Below, one piece after another: positions 7,780-16,377 of a stretch of 64,000 bases of DNA. How positions within the stretch are numbered: position 1 is the first letter of the stretch; every line of letters begins with the position of its first letter. A program made the translations under genes and the position numbers. This DNA comes from Chitinophagaceae bacterium UBA1931. GTDB taxonomy: Bacteria > Bacteroidota > Bacteroidia > Chitinophagales > Chitinophagaceae. The stretch covers positions 2,159,889-2,223,888 of the forward strand of contig DDFJ01000004.1 in the NCBI GenBank assembly GCA_002337125.1. The letters run 5' to 3'. The notes below the pieces were generated by a model, which searched no databases, was not told the origin of the DNA, and saw only the letters and a list, made by a program, of their open reading frames with translations.

Positions 7780-10233
7780 TTACTGTGCCCGCTGGCGTTC
7801 TTCTTCTGATGCCGTTGTTCTTCTCCTGGCCTGCTGTACTTTGTTGTTACCAAAGCGCCAGGTAAAACTGATGTTCGCTACCCTTGTTTCTCGGTAAGCC
7901 CTCCATTTTTCAACGTAGTTATTATACGTGATTGTTGCACGGGGAAGATCGGTCCAGAAGATGTCTATAATGTTCATCTTTATCTGTGCTTTTCCTTTCA
8001 GTAACGATTTCTGCACGCCTGCACCCATTCCCCAGCTGGGTTTAAAATCCATAAAGCCATACGGACCTCCTGAACTGTAATTGCCACTTAACTCGGCCGT
8101 GAATCCTTTTTTAAATGTAAAGGTCTGCGTGGTACTGAGATTGGCCACCGTTTTTCCTTTGTTAAGTGTTGTGCCCGACAGGTTGCCATTGAATTGGTTG
8201 TAAAACACATTTACATTGCTGATCATGTTCCACCACTTGTTTACTTTCACCGGTATGGCAGCTGTTAAGCCCAGGTAATCGGACGACTGCAGGTTTACTG
8301 GTATCTGTACTGTTACATTATCGTCAGATGGAATATTGGGGAACACATCTTTGAAACGGGTAATTACAATATTCTGCACATCTGTTGTATGGCTGTAGCC
8401 AAGTGTGAGGTTGATGTTGTGTACAGTATAGCTGAGTTCATAACTCCATGTAAACTGTGGTAAAAGAGCAGGGTTGCCGGTTGCATAAGTTGTTACATCT
8501 ATCAGGAAAAGAAAAGGGTTGAGTTGCGAATAACCGGGGCGGTCAATGCGACGGCTTACAGATATTCCCAAGACCTGGTCTTCTTTGATTTTATAATTAA
8601 AAAATGCACTTGGGAAGAGTTGTGTATAAGAACTATCCCAGTTGATATTGCCTTTTAACTGTTTTGTTTTTACATTGGTGTTTTCGGCACGTAGCCCGAT
8701 TTGCAGATCCCATTTTTTATATTCCTTTTTAAAGTTGAGATAAGCTGCATTGATGTTTTCATCATAGAAAAAATGATTGGTTTTGTTTACATCATCTTTC
8801 GGTGTACCATCACTCATATCATAGAAATGTGCATCGTTATCGGTATGCACGAAACTTGTTTTAAAACCAGCTTCCATTTTTGATTGTTTGCTGAACGGGT
8901 GTACATAATCTGCTTTTACAGACACAAGACTTAAGAGTCCTTTCTGATCAGAATCGAGCTGGTAATCGGGTTGTAAAGTTTGTCCGTTTAATTTATAGTA
9001 ACGGGTAAGAACTGAAGAGCGGTTTTTTGAATTGAAATAACCATAATCAGCATCAGCTGTAAGCTCTTTTCCCGTACTGTCGAAACTGTGTTTGAAGTTG
9101 ATATTGAACGTTGAGTTGTTGTTGAGGTTATTTGCTTTTGTACCGGAACCAAACTTATATACCGGTTGGTACTGATCGTTGATGACAACAGAACTGTTGC
9201 TGCTGTTTGGACGTATATAATTCAGATTACTGTTTACAACAAAGCCTACAATGGTTTTGGAAGATGGAAAGAAATCAGCACCCAGGCGAACAGTGTTTAA
9301 GTTTAATGGTATGGTGGCATAATTATCTTTCAGGTCTTTTCCGGAAAATTGTCCGTTTGTATAAAAATTACGATCGAGCAGGAGATGATTCATCTGTTTA
9401 CGGTAGCTGTAATTGTAACTGCCAAACAGGTTCATTTTTTTATTACGGTAATTGAAGTTGATCCCTGTATTTGCCTTGGGATAAACACCTTGACCGTAAC
9501 CTGCATTTACAGATCCGTTGGTTCCATAACGTTGATCTTTTTTAAGCCGCATATCAATGATACCTGCATTCCCAGCAGCATCATATTTTGAAGAAGGATT
9601 GGTAATAAGATCAATCCGTTCAATGGCATTGGCCGGAAGGCTGCGCAGGTAGTTCACAAGGTCTGTTCCGCTCATGGGAGTTGGCTTACCATCAATCATG
9701 ATGATAACGCCATTTCGTCCCCGCATGCTGAGATTATCATTAGCATCAATCAAGATACCGGGCGACCGTTCAAGTACATCAAATGCAGAGCTGCCAGCAT
9801 TGATTACACTATTATCGACATTTACCACAATACGGTCGCTCAGTTTCTGAATGAATGGTTTGCGGCCTGTTACTTCAATCGTTTTTAGTTGTACCGATAC
9901 AGGCGACAACACGATACCGTTAGTTACAATCTGTTGCTGCTCATTAATGGTAACAGGTGGAGAAAGATGATCCTGGTAGCTGACGGATGAAGTGCGGATA
10001 AGATAGGTGCCAAAAGGAATCTGTTCAAATTCAATAAGACCAGACTGATCAGAAATTGCTGTTTTAACCAAACTGCTGTCGGTACTGCGTATAAGTTCGG
10101 CTGTGATGTTGGAAAGAGGTTGTTGTTCGCTGTTACTGATTTTACAGGTGATTTTTCCCTGCTTTGCCGGTTGTGCAAAAACAGCAACCGAAAGCAACAG
10201 GAAGATGATAAGGCTGGTGGTTAATTGTTTCAT
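7780..10233 (-). CDS. TonB-dependent outer-membrane receptor
   Basis: An 817-residue outer-membrane protein. After the signal peptide (residues 1-20, ending VAVFAQ) comes a carboxypeptidase-regulatory-like beta domain (about 27-110, GKITCKISNSEQQPLSNI), typical of Bacteroidota receptors. A plug follows (about 115-235: KTIEVTGRKPFIQK, SMRGRNGVIIMIDGKP, NPSSKYDAAGNAGIIDMRL), and then a long beta-barrel of the OMP_b-brl_3 type. The last residues leave the barrel as a basic, polar tail (RRRTTASEEERQRAQ) in place of the usual terminal aromatic; this is odd for BAM recognition, though WRF lies about 25 residues from the end. No SusD partner is adjacent, so it is probably not a glycan SusCD system. 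Substrate unknown. Confidence 0.9.
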   Translation of the reverse strand: MKQLTTSLIIFLLLSVAVFAQPAKQGKITCKISNSEQQPLSNITAELIRSTDSSLVKTAISDQSGLIEFEQIPFGTYLIRTSSVSYQDHLSPPVTINEQQQIVTNGIVLSPVSVQLKTIEVTGRKPFIQKLSDRIVVNVDNSVINAGSSAFDVLERSPGILIDANDNLSMRGRNGVIIMIDGKPTPMSGTDLVNYLRSLPANAIERIDLITNPSSKYDAAGNAGIIDMRLKKDQRYGTNGSVNAGYGQGVYPKANTGINFNYRNKKMNLFGSYNYSYRKQMNHLLLDRNFYTNGQFSGKDLKDNYATIPLNLNTVRLGADFFPSSKTIVGFVVNSNLNYIRPNSSNSSVVINDQYQPVYKFGSGTKANNLNNNSTFNINFKHSFDSTGKELTADADYGYFNSKNRSSVLTRYYKLNGQTLQPDYQLDSDQKGLLSLVSVKADYVHPFSKQSKMEAGFKTSFVHTDNDAHFYDMSDGTPKDDVNKTNHFFYDENINAAYLNFKKEYKKWDLQIGLRAENTNVKTKQLKGNINWDSSYTQLFPSAFFNYKIKEDQVLGISVSRRIDRPGYSQLNPFLFLIDVTTYATGNPALLPQFTWSYELSYTVHNINLTLGYSHTTDVQNIVITRFKDVFPNIPSDDNVTVQIPVNLQSSDYLGLTAAIPVKVNKWWNMISNVNVFYNQFNGNLSGTTLNKGKTVANLSTTQTFTFKKGFTAELSGNYSSGGPYGFMDFKPSWGMGAGVQKSLLKGKAQIKMNIIDIFWTDLPRATITYNNYVEKWRAYRETRVANISFTWRFGNNKVQQARRRTTASEEERQRAQ

Positions 10234-10444
10234 ACATTACTTCATTTGTTGCAGTTACAGCAGTAAACAGCTTTTTGATTGCATAGCCGTTTACCTGTGT
10301 TCTGCAGGTGATGAAACAAAAATGCACGATAAACGAATTTTATCGTAGTTAATTTTGACAAGCAGCTAAACAAGGCTTGTCAATGGAGATTTGGCAAAAT
10401 AACTTTGTCAGAAAATTACCTTTTGAATGTTTCTGTAAATAAAA

Positions 10445-12313
10445 TCAACGACCCATATACACCATGAGAATCTGCACATCGCTTGGATTTACACCAGAGA
10501 TACGGGAAGCCTGTCCGAGTGTACGTGGTTTGATCTTTTTAAACTTCTGCAATGCTTCTGTACTCAGCGAAGAAATTTTATCGTAATCAAAAGATGAAGG
10601 AATTTCAAGGTCTTCGAGCTGACCCATACGTTGCACAAGATCTTTTTCTTTTTCAATGTACACATCGTATTTCACCTGTATTTCCACCTGTTCCAGTATT
10701 TCACGGTTGTTTGTAGCCGTTAGTTGCTGCAATGTTGGCGATGCGTTGATGAGTTCGTTCAGCTGAATACCGGGACGTAAAAGAATTTGTAATGCTTTTT
10801 GCTTTTGTGAAAGCGGTGCACTGTTTTTTTGTTCCAGGAAACTATTGATCTCAGCAGGGGTGAGTACTGTTTCTGCAAGCAAATTTTTCAGCTGTTCCAC
10901 AGCATGTAGTTTGTTGCTGGTTTTTTCCCAGCGTTCCTGTGAAGCCAGTCCGATTTTGAAACTTTTTTCCGTGAGGCGGAGGTCGGCATTATCCTGGCGC
11001 AGCAATGTGCGGTATTCGGCACGACTGGTAAACATGCGGTAGGGTTCATCAGTTCCCTTGCTGATGAGATCGTCGATGAGTACGCCTATATAAGCATCGC
11101 TACGTTTTAAAATAAACGGATCCAGCTCGGCTGCTTTTAATGAAGCATTGATGCCAGCTATTAATCCCTGGCAGGCTGCTTCTTCATAACCCGTGGTTCC
11201 ATTGATTTGCCCGGCAAAAAATAAATTTTGCAACTGCTTGGTTTCCAGCGTATAATCAAGCTGCGTAGGTGGAAAATAATCATATTCAATGGCATAGCCA
11301 GGGCGAAACATGCGGCAGTTTTCAAAACCGGGAACAGTTTTGAGTGCCTCATATTGCACCTGTTCCGGTAAAGAAGTTGAGAATCCGTTTACATATATCT
11401 CAACCGTATTCCAACCCTCAGGTTCAACAAAGAGCTGGTGACGATCACGGTCGGCAAAGCGGTTGATCTTGTCTTCAATACTGGGGCAATATCTTGGACC
11501 AGTTCCCTGAATGCGGCCCTGGTACATCGGGCTTCGGTCGAATCCTGTTTTCAGGATACTGTGTACTTTTTCGTTGGTATAAGTAATAAAGCAGCTTCGC
11601 TGATCTTCCGGTTTAATCCTTGGAATATCCATGTATGAAAAGCCGGTAATCTCATCATCGCCCTTCTGTTCTTCCATTTTGGAATAATCAAGGCTGCGGC
11701 CATCAATACGGGGAGGGGTTCCGGTTTTAAGCCGGGCACTTTCAAATCCCAGTTCAACCAGCTGTTCGGTAATACCCGTTGCCGCTTTTTCAGATATACG
11801 GCCACCACCTAATTGTTTTTCACCAATATGAATAACCCCGTTGAGAAAAGTACCACTGGTGATCACGACTGCTTTTGCCTTTATTTCATGCCCGAGGCTT
11901 GTAACCACACCATAGCAACGACCATCTTTTACCATCAGGCCTTTCACCATATCCTGGTAAAAATCAACATTAGGGGTATTTTCAAGCATTTCTCTCCAGG
12001 TGGAAGAAAAGAGCATGCGATCATTTTGAGTTCTTGGGCTCCACATGGCCGGACCTTTTGACCTGTTGAGCATCCGGAACTGAATCATGCTTTTATCACT
12101 TACGATACCACTGTAGCCTCCCAACGCATCAATTTCCCTTACAATCTGCCCTTTGGCAATACCACCCATGGCGGGGTTACAGCTCATCTGGGCAATGGTT
12201 TGCATGTTCATGGTAATGAGCAGCACTTTGCTGCCCCTGTTGGCAGCAGCTGCAGCTGCTTCACAACCGGCATGACCGGCACCTGCTACAATAACATCAT
12301 ATTCTGGAAACAT
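10445..12313 (-). CDS. mnmG: tRNA uridine-5-carboxymethylaminomethyl modification enzyme MnmG
   Basis: FAD-dependent subunit of the MnmE-MnmG complex, which installs cmnm5/nm5 on wobble U34 of several tRNAs. The protein has 622 residues, the normal length. The N-terminal dinucleotide fold reads VIVAGAGHAGCEAAAAAA, followed by MSCNPAMGGIAKGQIVREID, both hallmarks of the family. FFAGQINGTTGYEEAACQG is the second FAD signature. The helical C-terminal domain ends with the tRNA-binding region (LGQASRISGVNPSDVQIL). mnmE is not in the window. The modification made here precedes the selenation by MnmH, encoded at 21817. A -7 box (TAACTTTG) lies just 7 bases before the ATG, so the leader must be very short. 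Confidence 0.97.
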   Translation of the reverse strand: MFPEYDVIVAGAGHAGCEAAAAAANRGSKVLLITMNMQTIAQMSCNPAMGGIAKGQIVREIDALGGYSGIVSDKSMIQFRMLNRSKGPAMWSPRTQNDRMLFSSTWREMLENTPNVDFYQDMVKGLMVKDGRCYGVVTSLGHEIKAKAVVITSGTFLNGVIHIGEKQLGGGRISEKAATGITEQLVELGFESARLKTGTPPRIDGRSLDYSKMEEQKGDDEITGFSYMDIPRIKPEDQRSCFITYTNEKVHSILKTGFDRSPMYQGRIQGTGPRYCPSIEDKINRFADRDRHQLFVEPEGWNTVEIYVNGFSTSLPEQVQYEALKTVPGFENCRMFRPGYAIEYDYFPPTQLDYTLETKQLQNLFFAGQINGTTGYEEAACQGLIAGINASLKAAELDPFILKRSDAYIGVLIDDLISKGTDEPYRMFTSRAEYRTLLRQDNADLRLTEKSFKIGLASQERWEKTSNKLHAVEQLKNLLAETVLTPAEINSFLEQKNSAPLSQKQKALQILLRPGIQLNELINASPTLQQLTATNNREILEQVEIQVKYDVYIEKEKDLVQRMGQLEDLEIPSSFDYDKISSLSTEALQKFKKIKPRTLGQASRISGVNPSDVQILMVYMGR

Positions 12314-12320
12314 AAGTGTG

Positions 12321-12328
12321 CAAAGTTA
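12321..12328 (-). promoter_or_regulatory. Candidate -7 box of mnmG
   Basis: Minus-strand TAACTTTG matches the Bacteroidota -7 consensus TAnnTTTG and lies 7 bases upstream of the mnmG ATG. No TTTG is seen at -33. If used, the mRNA would be almost leaderless. Confidence 0.35.
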
Positions 12329-12339
12329 TTTCAATGTAC

Positions 12340-12960
12340 TTACTGATTGTACTTTTTAAAGAACTCGATTTCCCTCAGAACCTCCTCCCTGTTGCGACCA
12401 CTGTTGAGAAGTTCGTACTCAAAATTGGAATAATGGGAGAGCATATCAAGATAAGCCCGGTTGGTGCTGATGAATTTCTGCTGCTTTTCGGTGTTAATGA
12501 CTTCTGTTTGTTCAATGCGGCGAAGCTTTTCAAGCAGCTCACGGCAGATGGAGTAGCCGGTTTTATTATACAATTCTTCAAAAAAAGCTTTTGAAGCCAG
12601 AAGATCGAGCTTGTTTGCCCTTCCTTTAGATTCATCAAAAGGCTCTACCCGTATGTTTATGAAGTTCCAGCAGAGCTTTAGTTCCTGTTCGTCCTCGAAA
12701 TTGAAGTAGGCCACAGGAATAATATGATCCAGCTGCCAGCTTTTCCCATGATTTTCCCAGGAAAGCCCTTCAGCAAACTGGATTTCGATCCAGTTGCGGA
12801 AGCTATCGATATCCAAACCAAAGTAAGGGGCATAGGAAGAGTTCTTATTTCTTTCAATAACATAACGCCGGAGAGCAATCTGCCACTTTCTCTTTTCCCT
12901 GAAACGGAGCACAGAATAGTTTATATCCTCCTGCTTGGTCCATCTTTTCCTTGTTGCCAT
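12340..12960 (-). CDS. HNH-like endonuclease domain protein
   Basis: About 206 residues when the start is placed at the ATG at 12960 (MATRKRWTKQED); the open frame runs on to 13005, but that part overlaps the palindrome. The N-terminus has a SANT/Myb-like word (RWTKQEDINYSVLRFREKRK). Residues about 85-130 resemble a phage-type HNH nuclease: WQLDHIIPVAYFNF with the DH pair, then a spaced CWNFINIRV containing the conserved asparagine, and ESKGRANKLD. The C-terminal part is helical and charged. Such HNH proteins are often mobile, and here it interrupts an otherwise housekeeping neighbourhood between the CAP gene and mnmG. It is 26 bases upstream of mnmG on the same strand. Nuclease activity is likely but not shown; it could also be a structural relative. 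Confidence 0.72.
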   Translation of the reverse strand: MATRKRWTKQEDINYSVLRFREKRKWQIALRRYVIERNKNSSYAPYFGLDIDSFRNWIEIQFAEGLSWENHGKSWQLDHIIPVAYFNFEDEQELKLCWNFINIRVEPFDESKGRANKLDLLASKAFFEELYNKTGYSICRELLEKLRRIEQTEVINTEKQQKFISTNRAYLDMLSHYSNFEYELLNSGRNREEVLREIEFFKKYNQ

Positions 12961-12981
12961 AAGCATTGTTTTCACAAAGAT

Positions 12982-13030
12982 ATGTTTCACGGGACACAGT
13001 TCCATAGTGAAACTGTGTTTCGTGGAACAT
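12982..13030. repeat. 49-bp imperfect palindrome with parS-like half sites
   Basis: Arms 12982-13003 and 13009-13030 (22 bases each) match at 18 of 22 positions around a 5-base centre (ATAGT). All four differences are transitions. The outermost halves read TGTTTCAC and GTGGAACA, which if joined would give a sequence close to the bacterial ParB site parS (TGTTTCACGTGAAACA). The inner arms ACACAGTT/AACTGTGT add a second perfect inverted repeat. The palindrome begins at the stop codon of the CAP-domain gene and lies just before the HNH gene. It has no T run, so it is not a typical terminator. Confidence 0.7.
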
Positions 13031-13689
13031 TATAGAGCTCCGAACTCCTGCACAGCAACTACCTTTTTGGGGCTTACGGTGGAGAAAGAAGCGCCCATCA
13101 AGTTGAAGTGAGGATCGAGCAGGTTGATTCGGTGACCCTTATCGGAAACTCCATGATCGAGGAGAAGGATAATTAGAGCCTCAAGTGCATTGGGCGATCC
13201 ATAAAAGATGTTTTCGGCTCCTCTTCGATAGAAACCTGCCGCAGTAAATCGCTGTTGAAAATCTTTTCCGTCAACAGACACATGGGAAATGACGCCCCCT
13301 CTTTTAGCAAGATCGGCAGCATGTGCTTTGCTCATTATTAAAAGATCTTCATCGGGCATTAAAAAGGGAAGCTGCTTTAATTGTAACAAGTCTGTTTCCA
13401 ATGATTTGGCCTCAGCTGTGTTAGCTTCGGGAAACTCTTTTAAAAAAGCCGCCACTTCCTTTTTATAAAACAGTGAAGGGTATTTCCTGAACAAGTTAAC
13501 CCAGTAATAAAACTCCTGAGTAATCGGTTCCAGCGTTCCAAAAAGAGCTGAAGAATTCAGCTTGCTCAAGATTGCAGTATCCTTTGGGGCAGAGTAAGAA
13601 AAGTCTTTATCCTTTAAAACAATCAACCCTTGTGCAGAAAGGGACGGCATATTCAAAACAAGAAGAATAATTACAATAGCTGGGCGCAT
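13030..13689 (-). CDS. Secreted CAP-domain (SCP-like) protein
   Basis: A 219-residue exported protein. The signal peptide (MRPAIVIILLVLNMPSLSAQ) is followed by a spacer of about 50 residues, then a CAP/SCP domain at about 60-219. Its markers are ADLAKRGGVISHVSVDGKD (the SHxS element), the GAENIFYG motif and SDKGHRINLLDPHFNLMG with the conserved histidine near the cavity. Bacterial CAP proteins are secreted and mostly of unknown activity. The gene lies 6 bases downstream of ybeY and is probably co-transcribed with it. ATG start at 13689. Confidence 0.85.
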   Translation of the reverse strand: MRPAIVIILLVLNMPSLSAQGLIVLKDKDFSYSAPKDTAILSKLNSSALFGTLEPITQEFYYWVNLFRKYPSLFYKKEVAAFLKEFPEANTAEAKSLETDLLQLKQLPFLMPDEDLLIMSKAHAADLAKRGGVISHVSVDGKDFQQRFTAAGFYRRGAENIFYGSPNALEALIILLLDHGVSDKGHRINLLDPHFNLMGASFSTVSPKKVVAVQEFGAL

Positions 13690-13695
13690 AGAAAT

Positions 13696-14133
13696 TTATT
13701 GACCAAAATATAAACGCAAATAGTAATCTTCCCGTTCCCTGATGGTCTTAATTTGTTGTGAAGATTTGTCATTATAGCCAGTAAGGTGAAGACAACCATG
13801 AAAGACCACCCGATGTAATTCCCGCTTAAAAGAAATGCCTAGTTGTTCGGCATTGTCCCTTATTCTGTCGACGCTGATATATAATTCAGCATTAACCGGG
13901 GCGCCTTGTTCTGAAAGAGGAAAGGTGATTATATCCGTATAATAATCATGCTGTAGAAAATCCCGGTTGATTTTTAAAAGAGCTTCATCGGAGCAAAAAA
14001 TGATATTGACCTGCTGCAATTGATACTTCTCCTTTTTAAAAAGTTTCTCAATAAACAATTTGAGGTTTTGCCGGGAAGCAAATGCGAAAGAAACATCCTG
14101 GTAAAAAAAATTAACTTTCTGAGATTGTGCCAT
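13696..14133 (-). CDS. ybeY: Endoribonuclease YbeY
   Basis: A 145-residue metal-dependent endoribonuclease of 16S rRNA maturation and ribosome quality control. The core reads YYTDIITFPL and then the metal site HGCLHLTGYND. In the canonical H3xH5xH signature the third ligand is a histidine in GYDH; here that position is aspartate (ND), a substitution I believe is common in Bacteroidota homologues. The length is normal. It is the first gene of the minus-strand run ybeY, CAP, HNH, mnmG, and is divergent from feoA with 48 bases between the starts. ATG start at 14133. Confidence 0.92.
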   Translation of the reverse strand: MAQSQKVNFFYQDVSFAFASRQNLKLFIEKLFKKEKYQLQQVNIIFCSDEALLKINRDFLQHDYYTDIITFPLSEQGAPVNAELYISVDRIRDNAEQLGISFKRELHRVVFHGCLHLTGYNDKSSQQIKTIREREDYYLRLYFGQ

Positions 14134-14181
14134 TGACCAAAATTCGGGAAAGTTTCAAATAGGGAAATGATACATTTGCAA

Positions 14182-14415
14182 ATGGTCATGAAAAGATTAT
14201 CGGAACTGGAGCCAGGGCAGCGTGCAATTATCCACTCGTTTGAAAATGATGATCTTCTGCTGAAATTAATGGAAATGGGCTGTGTTCCCGGCGAGGAGAT
14301 TTTAGTTGAAATGAAAGCGCCGCTTGGCGACCCTATAAGTATAAAAGTAGCTGATTATCAATTGAGTCTACGTATTGAAGAGGCTCATAGCATCTGGGTT
14401 AATATTCTTAATTAA
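14182..14415 (+). CDS. feoA: Ferrous iron transport protein A
   Basis: A small SH3-like FeoA protein of about 77 residues that supports the FeoB iron permease. The typical pattern is present: LSELEPGQRAIIHSF, then LLLKLMEMGCVPGEEILVEM, then DPISIKVADYQLSLRIEEA. An open frame begins at 14167, but a -7-like TACATTTG at 14171-14178 and family alignment favour ATG 14182 or 14188. feoB is not adjacent; it lies at 29563. The next gene, nadD, begins 17 bases downstream and may share the transcript. Confidence 0.88.
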   Translation: MVMKRLSELEPGQRAIIHSFENDDLLLKLMEMGCVPGEEILVEMKAPLGDPISIKVADYQLSLRIEEAHSIWVNILN

Positions 14416-14432
14416 TTGATTATCAATATTTA

Positions 14433-15020
14433 ATGAAAATAGGATTGTATTTTGGCTCGTTTAACCCCGTGCACAATGGGCATTTGATCATTGCGCAGCA
14501 CCTGTTAAACGAGACCGATCTTTCTCAGGTTTGGTTTATCGTATCTCCTCAAAACCCATTTAAACCTCAGAAGCAATTATTAAATGAATATGACCGCCTT
14601 CATCTCGTTAAGCTGGCAATTGAACGCTCGGCAAAAATGAAGGCCAGTGATATTGAATTCAGATTACCAAAGCCATCCTATACCATAAATACATTAGCCT
14701 ACCTGAAAGAAAAATATCCTCAACATGAGTTTGCCATTATAATTGGTGGAGACAGCTGGCAAAACCTCGGCCAGTGGAAAAACGGAGACCAGATAATGCA
14801 ACAGTACCCGATTTATGTTTACCAGCGACCGGGCATGCAGACCACTGCAACATTACTCCCTAATGTTACTTTCCTTAAAGCACCGTTATTGGAAATTTCG
14901 GCTACACACATACGTGAGCTGGTTCTGGAAGGAAAATCAATCCGCTATCTTGTGCCGGAGATTGTTTGTGATGAAATAGAAAAGGCCGGTTACTATAAAT
15001 TAAAAGATCCAACCAAGTAA
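14433..15020 (+). CDS. nadD: Nicotinate-nucleotide adenylyltransferase
   Basis: Adenylates nicotinate mononucleotide to deamido-NAD, the penultimate step of NAD synthesis. The 195-residue protein has the nucleotidyltransferase signature GSFNPVHNGHLIIAQ with its HxGH motif, the nicotinate-binding PQNPFK, IIGGDSWQNLGQWK, and the C-terminal ISATHIRELVLEG (ISSTxxR). nadA, the first committed enzyme, is at 55030. The last 21 bases overlap tail to tail with the chromate transporter gene on the other strand. ATG start at 14433. Confidence 0.96.
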   Translation: MKIGLYFGSFNPVHNGHLIIAQHLLNETDLSQVWFIVSPQNPFKPQKQLLNEYDRLHLVKLAIERSAKMKASDIEFRLPKPSYTINTLAYLKEKYPQHEFAIIIGGDSWQNLGQWKNGDQIMQQYPIYVYQRPGMQTTATLLPNVTFLKAPLLEISATHIRELVLEGKSIRYLVPEIVCDEIEKAGYYKLKDPTK

Positions 15021-16181
15021 AAGGCAAACCAAGGCAATTAAAGGTGGTGGAATTTTTGTTGATGTGAGCAGAACTGTTGTTGCAAATATTACAAGCACAT
15101 TGACATAGCTTACCGCTTTAAACTCGAGTATAGAAATATCTTTCGTGAGATAAAATGCAGAAGCAACAAGTAGCCCAACCGTGGCTGCATTAATTCCCTC
15201 CAACGATCGGTAAACGACAGCATATTTTTTCAGGTTACTCCAAATGGGATAGAAAAACAAAACCAATAAAGCGCTTGGTAAAAAAATTCCTACGGCACCA
15301 ATGATAACACCAAGTGCCTGCATACCTTTTCCCTGGTCACGCATTGCCATACCACCAGCATAAGCTGCCATTGAAAAAACAGGTCCGGGCACACCTTGTA
15401 CAACACCTGCTCCTGTGAGCAATTCTTCGCCCGACATATATTTTGTTTTTTCCCTGATTACAAATTGCTCATACATCATAGGAACCAAAACCTGGCCGCC
15501 ACCAAAAACAAAACTTCCAAAACGATAAAAGTTCTCGAATAAATTATAGGCTCTTCTGTTTTCCCATTGCTGTTTACGTGCTGTAGCGCTCAGAAATCCA
15601 GCAATGATAAACACGATAACAAATACCCAGATATTTCCCCATTTAATTTTTTTTCGGGGAACATCTTTTTGCGGAATTCGCTTATCACTAAAATTTGTCA
15701 CAATACCTCCAAGTACAAGAATCACCGGAAACACCCAAGGCTGTTTAAAAAAAATAAAAACTGCTAAAGCAGATACAATCATAATTACACGGGTGATTGT
15801 ATTGTTAATCGCAATTTTATAAGAATTCCATGTTGCAAAAATCAAGAAGCCAACAGCCATCGGCTGCAGGAATTTAAATATATCGGTGTGCAATGCACGC
15901 CTGTCGAAATAATGAACAAGGAAAGAAAGTCCACCCATAATAAGACAGGCAGGAGTGATCCAGATAATAAACGTAATGACAGATAATAGAAACCCACCAC
16001 GTTTATATCCAATCAGTGTAATTGTTTGTGTAGAACTTGCCCCTGGTAATAGCTGGCAAAAGGAAAGCAGATCAACCAACTCTTGTTCCGTAACATCACC
16101 ACGCTTTTTTACAAAGGTTTTCATCATCATGCCAAAGTGGCCCTGCGGTCCACCGAAGGCAGTGAGTGTGTAAAACAACAC
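15000..16181 (-). CDS. chrA: Chromate transporter (CHR family), start unusual
   Basis: Membrane protein of the CHR family with two homologous halves. The N-terminal half begins LTAFGGPQGHFGMM and has LLPGASSTQTITLIGYKRGG; the C-terminal half has GGQVLVPMMYEQFV and GAGVVQGVPGPVFSMAAYAG. About ten membrane helices are visible. The first GTG at 16181 truncates the conserved N-terminus: the same frame continues upstream with RHIPFLKAVLFYTLTAFGG, as expected for the family. No ATG, GTG or TTG occurs before the stop codon upstream. A Shine-Dalgarno AAGGAG at 16222-16227 is followed by CTG at 16217, so translation may start there. Chromate efflux is the family activity; the real substrate may differ. 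Confidence 0.88.
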   Translation of the reverse strand: MLFYTLTAFGGPQGHFGMMMKTFVKKRGDVTEQELVDLLSFCQLLPGASSTQTITLIGYKRGGFLLSVITFIIWITPACLIMGGLSFLVHYFDRRALHTDIFKFLQPMAVGFLIFATWNSYKIAINNTITRVIMIVSALAVFIFFKQPWVFPVILVLGGIVTNFSDKRIPQKDVPRKKIKWGNIWVFVIVFIIAGFLSATARKQQWENRRAYNLFENFYRFGSFVFGGGQVLVPMMYEQFVIREKTKYMSGEELLTGAGVVQGVPGPVFSMAAYAGGMAMRDQGKGMQALGVIIGAVGIFLPSALLVLFFYPIWSNLKKYAVVYRSLEGINAATVGLLVASAFYLTKDISILEFKAVSYVNVLVIFATTVLLTSTKIPPPLIALVCLLLGWIF

Positions 16182-16377
16182 AGCCTTTAAAAATGGTATG
16201 TGTCGTATTAATTTCAGAATTCTCCTTTTTACTTGTATCCAAAAATCACGAATTAACCATGCTCTTCCTTTGCAATTTATTTAATTTCTGAAGAAGTTAA
16301 CACATTAAAAAAAGAAGGAAAGCTGTTGTATTTAATAACTTAGCTAAGGCATAGTCTTAACGCAAAAAAAATACACG

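Noticed and set aside
14171..14178. TACATTTG before feoA, and the same word at 25571 before selD, as promoters
   Set aside because: They are 3-10 bases from the start codon and lack a -33 element; kept only as supporting hints.
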